From Allocatelliglobosispora scoriae (GTDB lineage: Bacteria; Actinomycetota; Actinomycetes; Mycobacteriales; Micromonosporaceae), in contig NZ_JACHMN010000002.1 in assembly GCF_014204945.1 (NCBI RefSeq), positions 1,254,503 to 1,318,502 of the forward strand: a stretch of 64,000 bases of DNA, read 5' to 3'. Shown in pieces: positions 51,189-58,958 of this stretch. The notes beneath the pieces were generated by a model, which was not told the origin of the DNA, made no database searches, and saw only the letters and a program-made list of their open reading frames with translations. Within the stretch, counting starts at the first letter, position 1; every line of letters starts with the position of its first letter. A program made the position numbers and the translations under genes.

Positions 51189-52359
51189 TGCCGATGCGGA
51201 GCGTGTAGAGGAACGAACCCAGCGCGACCAGCGCCAGCAGCAGCAGACCGATCCGGTAGGAGTCCGTCCAGCCGTAGACCGCGCCCATCACCAGCGGCGG
51301 CACGAACCCGCCCAGCCCGCCGACCGCGCCCACGATCCCGGTCACCGACCCGACCGTCGCCTTCGGCGTGACCTGCGCCAGCAGCGCGAAGACCGCTCCC
51401 GCCCCCGCTCCCAGCACCGCCGCCATCACCAGGAACGACACCGTCGCCCACGGATACAGCACGGGCTGGAACGACTGCACCAGCGCCATCACCGCGAGCA
51501 CCGCGAGGCACACGGCGAGCACCTTCGCCGGCCCGATCCGGTCCGACAGCCACCCGCCCGGCGGCCGGAACACGACGGCGACGAGCGTGAACCCGGCCGC
51601 CTTCAGTGACGCGTCGGGCTGCGCCAACCCGTAGGCGGTCTGCAGGTAGGTGACGAGGTAGACGGCGAAGGCGACGTAGCCGCCGAACGTGACGGCATAG
51701 AGCCCGGCGAGCGGCCACGTCATCGACTGCCGGGACGCCTCGGCGAAGCGATGCGCGAAGGAGGTGGTCGGCACCGTCCGCCCCGGCGGGTCGCGCAGCA
51801 GCGCCATCAGCAGCAGTCCATAGAGGACGAGCACCGCCGCCACCAGGTAGAACTGGGCGTTGTCTCCGTAGTGCTTGCGCATCGGCGCGGTGAGGACCGC
51901 CGCGATCGCGGTGCCGCCCATGCCCATGCCGACGACGCCGAGGGCGAATCCGCGCTTGGCGGGCGGGAACCACGCGTTGGCGTGCGGCACCGACGCGGCG
52001 AAGGGCGTGCCGCCGAGGCCGAGGAAGAAGCCGACGACGAGCAGCCCGGCATAGGAGGAGCCGACGAGCGAGAGCGCGAGCACGGGCAGCACGGTGAGGA
52101 AGGTGATCGCGGGGAGCACCACCCGGGCGCCGAGCTTGTCGGTGAGCGCGCCGACCGGGATCCGGCCGAGCGAGCCGACGAGCACCGGTACGGCGACCAG
52201 CACCGACTGCTGCACCGCCGAGAGCCCGAGGACCTGCTTGTAATGAGCGCTCGACGGCGAGATCAGTCCCCATGCCCACGAGTTGAGCAGGAACGCCACG
52301 GCTGCGAGGACCAGGTTGCGATAGGCACCCGGCGCCACCCGGTCGGCGGGAGTGGTCAT
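51166..52359 (-). CDS. narK: Nitrate/nitrite MFS transporter (NarK/NNP family)
   Basis: 397 residues, about twelve membrane segments. NNP family cues: an N-terminal FLLNSWAWGLISPSSAHY, glycine-rich FFLGLGGTPFAASVPHANAWFPPAKRGFALGVVGMGMGG and the second signature VTGIVGAVGGLGGF. It imports nitrate or exports nitrite. The start at 52359 has GGAGGG. It ends the reductase operon; its C-terminus lies in hairpin copy A5. Confidence 0.9.
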   Translation of the reverse strand: MTTPADRVAPGAYRNLVLAAVAFLLNSWAWGLISPSSAHYKQVLGLSAVQQSVLVAVPVLVGSLGRIPVGALTDKLGARVVLPAITFLTVLPVLALSLVGSSYAGLLVVGFFLGLGGTPFAASVPHANAWFPPAKRGFALGVVGMGMGGTAIAAVLTAPMRKHYGDNAQFYLVAAVLVLYGLLLMALLRDPPGRTVPTTSFAHRFAEASRQSMTWPLAGLYAVTFGGYVAFAVYLVTYLQTAYGLAQPDASLKAAGFTLVAVVFRPPGGWLSDRIGPAKVLAVCLAVLAVMALVQSFQPVLYPWATVSFLVMAAVLGAGAGAVFALLAQVTPKATVGSVTGIVGAVGGLGGFVPPLVMGAVYGWTDSYRIGLLLLALVALGSFLYTLRIGTHDRRNS

Positions 52360-52661
52360 CGGTCCCTCCGCTGCCCGGCCCGCCAGACGACCAGCGCTAG
52401 CGAGAACGACACGACCTCGAAGCCCGCGATCCACCAGGCGATCCTGGTGTCGCCGCGCATCCACGCGTTGAGGCCGACCGTCAGGCCCCAGAGTTGCCCG
52501 ACCAGGATGCTGAGGACGACGGCGAGGCGGGCGGTGAGCATCGACGACCGGTCGGGGTCGCTGTCGGCTCCGGCGCCGGGACCCGGTCCGGTGCTGCGGA
52601 CGCGCGGGTCGGCGTACCCACTGGTGGGTCTGATCTCGGGGTAGCGGTCGTGAGTGGACAT
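52356..52661 (-). CDS. Small two-span membrane protein
   Basis: 101 residues: a proline/glycine-rich N-terminus followed by two membrane segments (LAVVLSILVGQLWGLTVGLNAW and IAWWIAGFEVVSFSLALVVW). It overlaps the NarK start (ATGA) and follows the Rieske gene by one base. It is possibly a subunit of the reductase or transporter; no family recognised. Confidence 0.65.
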   Translation of the reverse strand: MSTHDRYPEIRPTSGYADPRVRSTGPGPGAGADSDPDRSSMLTARLAVVLSILVGQLWGLTVGLNAWMRGDTRIAWWIAGFEVVSFSLALVVWRAGQRRDR

Positions 52662-52662
52662 C

Positions 52663-53151
52663 TCACGCCTGACCCGAGCGCTGCGTGCCGATGGCGTAGA
52701 TGCCGTCGGCACGCTCTTCCAGCAGCACCTTCGGCAGCGGCCGGGGCGGTGGACCGGCGGTGACCGCGCCCGTCCGCGCGTCGAAGACGCCCTCGTGGCA
52801 GGGGCAGAGCAGCTCGCCCTCGGTGCCGCGGTCGGCCCGCCACAGCACCGCGCAGGCGAGGTGCGTGCAGACGGAGGAGTAGGCGACGAGGGTCCCGTCG
52901 CGCAGCCGGATCGCGGTGGCCCGGTCGGCGTCGCCGGGGTAGGTGAAGGTGACCGACTCCCCCGGCGCGAGCCGCTCGGCGACGAGCTTCGCGGGTGCCG
53001 TGCCGTCGCCGTGCCGGTGGAAGAGCCCGCCCGCGATGGCGACGCTGCCGACGGCGAGCCCGCCCGAGACGGTGACGGCGATGCGGAGGTAGTCGCGGCG
53101 GCTGGTCAGCGAGTCGGCGCTGATCCGGTCGGCGTCGAAGTCGACGGTCAC
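52663..53151 (-). CDS. Rieske [2Fe-2S] protein (QcrA-like)
   Basis: 162 residues. A twin-arginine-like SRRDYLRIAV then a membrane anchor (VSGGLAVGSVAIAGGLF), and a Rieske domain with CTHLAC and CPCHEG, the six residues of a disulfide-stabilised quinol-oxidising Rieske centre. GTG overlaps the stop of the ferredoxin gene (GTGA). Located in a nitrate reductase operon rather than with bc1 genes, it may pass electrons from quinol toward the reductase or replace a NarC-type subunit. Confidence 0.88.
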   Translation of the reverse strand: MTVDFDADRISADSLTSRRDYLRIAVTVSGGLAVGSVAIAGGLFHRHGDGTAPAKLVAERLAPGESVTFTYPGDADRATAIRLRDGTLVAYSSVCTHLACAVLWRADRGTEGELLCPCHEGVFDARTGAVTAGPPPRPLPKVLLEERADGIYAIGTQRSGQA

Positions 53152-53750
53152 AGCGGCTCCCCCAGGACGTTGGGCTGCTCGTGGCCGCACCCGCCGGGGA
53201 CGGGCAGGTCGCCGCGGTCGCGCGGCACGATGACGGCGACGCCGGTGGTGACGATCGTGCCGTCGAAGTCGAAGGTGTTGGCGACCGCGACGTTGGGCCG
53301 GTCGGCGAGGAGCTCGTCCATCGTGCCGTAGAAGAGCGCGCCGGTCGGGCAGACGGTCGCGCACATCGGCGCGAGCCCGGCCGAGGTCCGGTCGTAGCAC
53401 AGGTTGCATTTGAACTGGAGCTTCGCGGCGAGGTCTATCTTGGGTACGCCCATCGGGCACGCGCTGACACAGTTGCCGCACCCGATGCACCGGCTCTTGT
53501 CGGCGTCGTGCACCACCCCGTCCGGCGTCACCAGGATCGCCTCGGCCGGGCAGACCTGGGCGCAGGGCGCGACGGGGTCCTCGCAGTGCATGCAGACCGT
53601 CGGCATCGAGGCGGCGCTGATCCCCTCCTCCAGGTAGTCGAGGTGGATCATCGATTTGCCCCGGTGCGAGTCGCACTCGCGGCACCCGGCCACGCAGGCC
53701 TGACAGCCGATGCAGCGACCCGGATCGATGAATAGCGTTCGTCCCATCAT
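53148..53750 (-). CDS. 4Fe-4S dicluster-type ferredoxin subunit
   Basis: 200 residues with multiple cysteine clusters: CIGCQACVAGCREC, CMHCEDPVAPCAQVCP, CIGCGNCVSACP and CNLCYDR...CATVCP, enough for four [4Fe-4S] centres as in NrfC/DmsB/FdhB electron-transfer subunits. It starts with ATG 53750, overlapping the stop of the catalytic subunit. It relays electrons to the molybdenum subunit. Confidence 0.92.
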   Translation of the reverse strand: MMGRTLFIDPGRCIGCQACVAGCRECDSHRGKSMIHLDYLEEGISAASMPTVCMHCEDPVAPCAQVCPAEAILVTPDGVVHDADKSRCIGCGNCVSACPMGVPKIDLAAKLQFKCNLCYDRTSAGLAPMCATVCPTGALFYGTMDELLADRPNVAVANTFDFDGTIVTTGVAVIVPRDRGDLPVPGGCGHEQPNVLGEPL

Positions 53751-56032
53751 CGCTCCGACGTGCCCCTTCCCTGTGGTGAGGTGGGCGGCAGCGGATCGAG
53801 CCGCGAGACCTGGCTGGCGGCGTAGGTCGTCCGCCCCGGCGGCACCGGTGGTGCCGGGGTGTCGACGACGTGCTCGGCGCGTTCGAGCCGGCAGGCGCAG
53901 ACCTTGTACTCCGGGATCTTGGAACGCGGGTCGAGGGCGTCGATCGTGAGCACGTTGGCGGCGACCGGGAACGGCCAGTGGTAGGGCACGAAGACCGTGT
54001 CGGCGCGGATCGCCTCGGTGACGAGCGCCGGGAAGACGGCGCTGCCCCGGCGCGTGACCACCCGGACCGGATCGCCGGAGGTGAAGCCGTGCGACGGGTG
54101 CACCTCGACCCACGGCCGGGGGGTCTGCTCGACGAGGCCGCCCAGGCGCCGGGTCTGGTTGCCGGAGAGGAAGTGGGCGACGGTCCGCCCGGTGGTGAGT
54201 GTCATGGCGAAGTCGTCGTCGTACGGGTCGGCGGGCGGGTGCCACTCGACGGTCTGCAGGTGCACCTTGCCGTCGGCGTGGTAGGTCCGGCCGCCCTCGA
54301 AGAGCCGGGGTGTGCCCGGGTGGTCCGTCGACGGGCACGGCCAGGCGATCCCGCCGGTCTCGTCGAGCCGGTCGTAGGTGATGCCGAAGTAGTCGTTGAC
54401 CGTCCCCCGCGAGGCGATCCGCAGCTCCTCGAAGACGTCCGCCGAGGAGGTGAAGGCGAACTTGTCCCCGACGCCGAGCCGTTTCGCCAGCTCGCACATG
54501 ACCCAGGTGTCGGTGCGTACCCCCGGCGGCGGCTCCTGCGCCTTGCGGTGCCGGACGACCCGGGCTTCGGCGTTCGCCATCACACCGTCGTCCTCGGCCC
54601 AGGTGGTGATCGGGAAGACGACGTGGGCGTTGGCGGCGGTCTCCGACAGGAAGAAGTCGGCCTGCGCGTGGAACTCCAGCGCGTCGTAGCCGGCCTTGAC
54701 CACGGCGTGGTTGGGCAGCGAGACGAAGGGGTTGTTGCAGATGCCGACGAGTCCCCGGATCTCCCCGGCGCTCATCTGGTGCACCATCTCCATCATCGAC
54801 GTGCCGGCCTGCGGCAATTCGGCTTCGTCGATGCCCCAGATCGCGGCGATCTGCGCCCGGTGCGCCGGGTCGTTGATGCTGCGCCCGCCGGGCAGCATGT
54901 CGGACTTCTGGCCGTGCTCCCGGCCGCCCTGCCCGTTGCCCTGGCCGGTGATGGTGCCGTAGCCCGCACCGGGCTTGCCGATGTTGCCGGTCGCGACGCA
55001 GAGGTTGATCACCGACAGGCAGTTCTCGACGCCCTGGGTGTGGTGCTCGATGCCGCGCGCGTGCCAGGCCATCACGTTGCGCGCGGTGGCGAAGATCCGG
55101 GCCACCTGCTCGACCTGCTCGGCCGGGATGCCGCAGATCTCGGCGGCCCGTGCGGGCGGATAGGCCGCGACGGTCTGCGCGACCTCGGCCCAGCCGGTCG
55201 TGTGGGCGGCGATGAAGTCCAGGTCGGCGAGGCCGTCGCGGATCACCACGTGCAGCACCGCGTTGAAGAAGGCCGAGTCGGTGCCCGAGCGCAGCGCGAC
55301 GTGCACGTCGGCGGTCCGGGCGATGCTCGTCTCGCGCGGGTCGACGACGATCAGCTTCGCGCCCCGGTCCCGGGCGCCCCAGAGGTACTGGGTCATCACC
55401 GGGAAGCACTCGCCGACGTTGGAGCCCGCGATGAGCAGGCAGTCGGTGAGCAGGATGTCCGAGAACGGGTTCCCGGCCCGGTCGATGCCGAAGGAGAGCT
55501 TGTTGGCACCTGCCGCGCTCACCATGCACAGGCGCCCGTTGTAATCCACGTGCCGGGTCTTCAGCGCGACCCGGGCCAGCTTGCCGACGAGGTAGGTCTT
55601 CTCGCTGAAGAGGCTCGCCCCGCCGAGCAGGCCGAACGCGTCACGGCCGTGCTCGGCCTGAATGCGCTGGATCTCGGTCGCGGTCACGTCCAGCACCTGC
55701 TCCCAGCTCGCCGGGCGCAGGTCGTCGGTGCGCGAGCGCCGCAGCAGCGGCGCGGTCAGGCGGTCGGGATGATTCACCTGTTGGTACGCGTTGAGGCCCT
55801 TCGGGCACAGCCGCATCCGGTTGATGTCGTGGTTGCGCGGCTCGACCCCGAAGACCTTCCCCTCGCGGACCCGCAGGTACATCCCGCACTGCACGCCGCA
55901 GAAGCAGCAGTGCGTCGGCACGAGGGTCTCGTCGCCGACGAGGGCGCGCCACTGGTCGGCGGGGAGCCCGCCGGCGTCGCGGAAGCTCCTCGTCCCCGGC
56001 GGGGAGATGATCGGACCCAGCGGGATGCTCAC
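53747..56032 (-). CDS. Molybdopterin oxidoreductase, nitrate reductase (Nas/Nap-like)
   Basis: 761 residues. A [4Fe-4S] site CCFCGVQC...CPKG at the N-terminus, MoCo-binding segments (GLLGGASLFSEKTYLVGKLAR, RLCMVSAAGANKLSFG where the Cys is the likely Mo ligand, WHARGIEHHTQGVEN) and a C-terminal molydopterin-binding domain (LTTGRTVAHFLSGNQTRR). No Tat signal, so it is probably cytoplasmic. The NarK neighbour supports nitrate as substrate; formate or another oxyanion cannot be excluded from sequence alone. Confidence 0.85.
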   Translation of the reverse strand: MSIPLGPIISPPGTRSFRDAGGLPADQWRALVGDETLVPTHCCFCGVQCGMYLRVREGKVFGVEPRNHDINRMRLCPKGLNAYQQVNHPDRLTAPLLRRSRTDDLRPASWEQVLDVTATEIQRIQAEHGRDAFGLLGGASLFSEKTYLVGKLARVALKTRHVDYNGRLCMVSAAGANKLSFGIDRAGNPFSDILLTDCLLIAGSNVGECFPVMTQYLWGARDRGAKLIVVDPRETSIARTADVHVALRSGTDSAFFNAVLHVVIRDGLADLDFIAAHTTGWAEVAQTVAAYPPARAAEICGIPAEQVEQVARIFATARNVMAWHARGIEHHTQGVENCLSVINLCVATGNIGKPGAGYGTITGQGNGQGGREHGQKSDMLPGGRSINDPAHRAQIAAIWGIDEAELPQAGTSMMEMVHQMSAGEIRGLVGICNNPFVSLPNHAVVKAGYDALEFHAQADFFLSETAANAHVVFPITTWAEDDGVMANAEARVVRHRKAQEPPPGVRTDTWVMCELAKRLGVGDKFAFTSSADVFEELRIASRGTVNDYFGITYDRLDETGGIAWPCPSTDHPGTPRLFEGGRTYHADGKVHLQTVEWHPPADPYDDDFAMTLTTGRTVAHFLSGNQTRRLGGLVEQTPRPWVEVHPSHGFTSGDPVRVVTRRGSAVFPALVTEAIRADTVFVPYHWPFPVAANVLTIDALDPRSKIPEYKVCACRLERAEHVVDTPAPPVPPGRTTYAASQVSRLDPLPPTSPQGRGTSER

Positions 56033-56034
56033 TG

Positions 56035-57099
56035 CTAGAAGCCTCGCTTCACGTCGGAGAGGTAGGCCCGGCCGCGCTGGCGGCGCTTGCACCGGGGGCA
56101 GGTCTCGGCCCACTCGTCGAAGCCGAGGTGCAGGTCACGCATGGTCTCGCGCAGGTTGGCGACGTAGGCGGCGGAATCGATCGGCTCCCCGCAGACCCGG
56201 CAGCCCTTCAGCTCCCCGGCAATCTCCGGCGCGCCCCGCGGGGCTCGGTCGCTGCGCTCCCTCACTCCTCGTGCCAGCGCTGTGTACTTGAACAGCTGCA
56301 TCCCCACCGCCGCAGGCCGCTGCACGATGTGGAAGAACTTGCCGAAGGGCAGGTAGAGCAGCGTGAAGACGACCGAGACCATGTGCAGGATCGCGAGGAA
56401 CTCGTAGCCGCCGCCGTGCAGCAGCACGCTGGAGAAGGTGAGCAGCAGCCCGGTCACCGAGACGACGATGAGGGCGAGCAGCGGCATCAGGTCGTAGCCG
56501 AAGCGCTGCCCGGTGATCGCCTCCCGGTCGGTGAGCCGCCGCCGCAGGAAATACCCGGCACCCGCGATGACCAGCACCGCCGCGATGTCGAGCCCGTGAA
56601 AGGTGAGCCACCCCAGGACCGAGAGCCCGTCGAAGGTGACGAGCGGGAAGCCCCAGATGTTCATCGTGTAGCCGGGTCCGCTGCCGGTCGGCGAGGTGAA
56701 GGTGAACCAGCCCCAGGTGAGCGGGAAGGTGATCGCGGCGGCGAGCAGGCAGCCCCAGAACATGAGCTGGTGCGCGGCCCACCGGGCATGCGATCGCGCC
56801 CCGAGGAACTTCTGGAACCCCAGATAGGTGGCGGCCATCCGGGGCAGCGCGGTCGGCGCCCGCCGGAAGTTGCGCCACGACAGCGCCGCGCCCCAGCCCT
56901 TGACGAACAGCCGCTTCGCCGCGGGCTCGGAGACCCAGACGGTGTAGCGGTAGGCGATCCCGAAGGTGAGGAAGATCGTGGCGACCGCGTAGGGAACGAG
57001 CGCTGAGTCGAAGTTGCGCAGCCCTCGGCTGCCGAGGTAGATCGCCGCGCAGAGCAGCACGGCAGCACCGATGCCCACCCCCGTGGCTTTTCGCTTCAC
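56035..57099 (-). CDS. Membrane cytochrome b-like quinol oxidase subunit, with in-frame repeat insertion
   Basis: 354 residues, six or seven membrane segments with several His (WAAHQLMFWG, TFHGLDIAAVL, LHMVSVVFTLLYLPFGKFFHIVQRP), consistent with b-type haem binding as in NarI/DsrM-like proteins. A C-terminal soluble region has CRVCG and CPRCKRR, a probable metal or iron site. Between them the element LARGVRERSDRAPRGAP is inserted in frame. It heads the reductase operon, so it probably oxidises quinol and feeds the iron-sulfur subunits. GTG start. Confidence 0.75.
   Translation of the reverse strand: MKRKATGVGIGAAVLLCAAIYLGSRGLRNFDSALVPYAVATIFLTFGIAYRYTVWVSEPAAKRLFVKGWGAALSWRNFRRAPTALPRMAATYLGFQKFLGARSHARWAAHQLMFWGCLLAAAITFPLTWGWFTFTSPTGSGPGYTMNIWGFPLVTFDGLSVLGWLTFHGLDIAAVLVIAGAGYFLRRRLTDREAITGQRFGYDLMPLLALIVVSVTGLLLTFSSVLLHGGGYEFLAILHMVSVVFTLLYLPFGKFFHIVQRPAAVGMQLFKYTALARGVRERSDRAPRGAPEIAGELKGCRVCGEPIDSAAYVANLRETMRDLHLGFDEWAETCPRCKRRQRGRAYLSDVKRGF
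56228..56278. repeat. Coding repeat element, diverged single copy
   Basis: About 51 bp, similar to the unit at 38471 (both contain CTCACTCCTCGTGCCAGC and GGCGCGCC), encoding LARGVRERSDRAPRGAP in the minus-strand frame. It lies at the boundary between the membrane domain and the C-terminal cysteine domain of the cytochrome b-like protein. Confidence 0.85.
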
Positions 57100-57234
57100 G
57101 GACGAATCATGCCAAAAAACCTATTCGGGACATGTCGTAAACGCCGGAGATCGTGTCGGTGCCGTTTGACCGCTAGATCACCCGGGTACTGCGAGAGTGT
57201 CTACAGGCCCGAGCGGCCACGAAAGGAGACGACC

Positions 57235-57618
57235 ATGTTCACCGAAACGCACGCGTTCAGCGGATTCTCGGTCGACGACGTAGCGACGGCGAAGAAGTTC
57301 TACGGCGACGTCCTCGGCCTGCGGGTCTCCGAGGCCAACGGCATGCTGAGCCTGCACCTGGCCGGCGGCGGCGAGGTCCTCGTCTACCCCAAGGACGACC
57401 ACACGCCGGCGAGCTTCACGATCCTCAACTTCCCGGTCGAGGACATCGACGCCGCCGTCGACCACCTCGTCGGCCAGGGCGTCGAGATGATCCGCTACGA
57501 GGGCTTCCACCAGGACGCCAAGGGCATCGCCCGCGGCAGCGGCCAGGGCAGCGGACCGGACATCGCGTGGTTCACCGACCCGTCCGGCAACGTGCTCTCC
57601 GTGCTGCACGGCAAGTAA
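57235..57618 (+). CDS. VOC/glyoxalase superfamily protein
   Basis: 127 residues with the paired beta-alpha-beta modules of vicinal-oxygen-chelate proteins (FSGFSVDDVATAKKFYGDVLGLRV ... DIAWFTDPSGNVLSVLHGK). It starts with an AAAGGAG site. Small single-gene unit ended by the hairpin at 57624. Substrate unknown. Confidence 0.88.
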   Translation: MFTETHAFSGFSVDDVATAKKFYGDVLGLRVSEANGMLSLHLAGGGEVLVYPKDDHTPASFTILNFPVEDIDAAVDHLVGQGVEMIRYEGFHQDAKGIARGSGQGSGPDIAWFTDPSGNVLSVLHGK

Positions 57619-57623
57619 CAACC

Positions 57624-57663
57624 GGCGTCGGGCGCAAGCATGCAAGTGCTTGCACCCGACGCC
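57624..57663 (+). terminator. Hairpin terminator after the VOC gene
   Basis: Arms GGCGTCGGGCGCAAGC and GCTTGCACCCGACGCC (one mismatch) with an eight-base loop, six bases after the stop codon. The inner part TGCAAGTGCTTGCA is also a near-palindrome upstream of the LacI-type gene, so it could double as an operator. Confidence 0.75.
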
Positions 57664-57698
57664 TAGGTTTTTGCGCACAATCCGGTAGGCTGACCGGC

Positions 57699-58718
57699 GT
57701 GACGACGAGACTCTCGACCGTGGCCAAGTTCGCCGGCGTCAGCGAGGCGACCGTCAGCCGCGTCCTCTACGGCAAGCCGGGCGTCTCCCAGGCCACCCGC
57801 GACACGGTGCTGACCGCGCTGGACGTCTTCGGCTTCCCGAGGCCCGACCCCGTCCGCACCGACCGGGCCCGCCTGATCGGCCTGGTCCTGCCCGATCTGC
57901 AGAACCCCGTCTTCCCCGCCTTCGCCGACCTGATCGGCGCCACCCTGATCCAGCGCGGGCTCATCCCGGCGCTGTGCACCCGCACGTCCGACGGGGTCTC
58001 GGAGTCGCACTACATCGAGATGCTCCTCGCGCAGCAGGTCGGCGGCATCATCTTCGTCGGCGGCAGCTACGCCGACGCCGGGCCCGAGCAGTGCCGCCAG
58101 CTCGACGAGCGCAAGCTGCCGATAGTGCTGATCAACGCGGCCGATGAGAACCTCGGCGTCCCCCGGGTCTGCGTCGACGACACCCAGGCGGTCGCGCAGG
58201 CGATGGCGCACCTCACCGGCATGGGCCACCAGCGCATCGGCCTGGTGCTGGGCCCGGTCGGGCACGTGCCGTCGGCCCGCAAGCTGGCCGGCTTCGCCCG
58301 GTTCTGGGAGAGCCGGGGCGAGAGCCGCTGGCGGCGCTGGGTGGACCACACCGTCTTCTCCGTCGAGGGCGGCCGGGTCTCCGCCCACCGCCTGCTCGCG
58401 GAGGGTGTCACCGCCCTGGTGTGCGGCAGTGACGCCCTCGCGCTCGGTGCGATCCGGGCCGTCCGCAAGCAGGGGCTCACCGTGCCCGGCGATGTCTCGG
58501 TCGTCGGTTTCGACGACTCCGCCTACATGGGCGTGACGGATCCGCCGCTGACGACGGTGCGCCAACCGATCAAGACGATGGCGATGGCGGCGGTATCCTC
58601 GCTGCTGGCGCAGCTGGAGGGGCGCACCGTCTCGCGTGACGAGGTGCTCTTCGACCCGGAGCTGATCGTGCGGGGCTCGACGGGTCCCTGCCGCGTCACC
58701 GCCGCTGACCTGGCGTAA
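57699..58718 (+). CDS. LacI-family transcriptional regulator
   Basis: 339 residues from GTG 57699. Helix-turn-helix STVAKFAGVSEATVSRVLYGKPGVSQATRD, hinge and a sugar-binding-type domain ending VGFDDSAYMGVTDPPLTTVRQP. It precedes the alpha-glucan locus (binding protein, GH87, GH13) on the same strand and is its probable regulator. Both its promoter (57668) and the downstream gap (58776) contain TTTTTGCG. Confidence 0.92.
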   Translation: MTTRLSTVAKFAGVSEATVSRVLYGKPGVSQATRDTVLTALDVFGFPRPDPVRTDRARLIGLVLPDLQNPVFPAFADLIGATLIQRGLIPALCTRTSDGVSESHYIEMLLAQQVGGIIFVGGSYADAGPEQCRQLDERKLPIVLINAADENLGVPRVCVDDTQAVAQAMAHLTGMGHQRIGLVLGPVGHVPSARKLAGFARFWESRGESRWRRWVDHTVFSVEGGRVSAHRLLAEGVTALVCGSDALALGAIRAVRKQGLTVPGDVSVVGFDDSAYMGVTDPPLTTVRQPIKTMAMAAVSSLLAQLEGRTVSRDEVLFDPELIVRGSTGPCRVTAADLA

Positions 58719-58958
58719 CACCGAATGTAGTGGAATTGCGGTTCTACGCAAGCGCGCGACAACCTCGTTATCAAGTTTTTGCGTTATCCCATGGACTTCC
58801 TCGCATCCGTGGGCCTATCCTTCTGCCTACGCCGCGAAGTACTTAACCCCCACGCGATGCGGCGGCAACGCGCAATTAACAACCGCGGCGTACGGCGCCA
58901 GCGGTCGAACCGGGCTGCCCGTGGCCCGGTGCTTGCATACAGAAGGGATCGGATACCG
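58719..58958 (+). promoter_or_regulatory. Promoter region of the glucan-binding lipoprotein gene
   Basis: A 240-base gap without a credible gene. It holds two direct repeats of CGTTATC (58766-58772 and 58782-58788, 16 bases apart) flanking a TTTTTGCG motif that also occurs before the LacI-type gene. A regulator site is likely but not proven. The AGAAGGGATC before 58959 is the ribosome site. Confidence 0.4.

Noticed and set aside
57109-57234. N-terminal extension of the VOC gene
   Set aside because: The ATG at 57235 has a strong AAAGGAG site and begins at the family's normal N-terminus; the extension is basic and unrelated.
58719-58958. Small gene in the gap before the glucan-binding lipoprotein
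   Set aside because: The open frame has no ribosome site and no recognisable sequence; the stretch is more likely promoter and leader.
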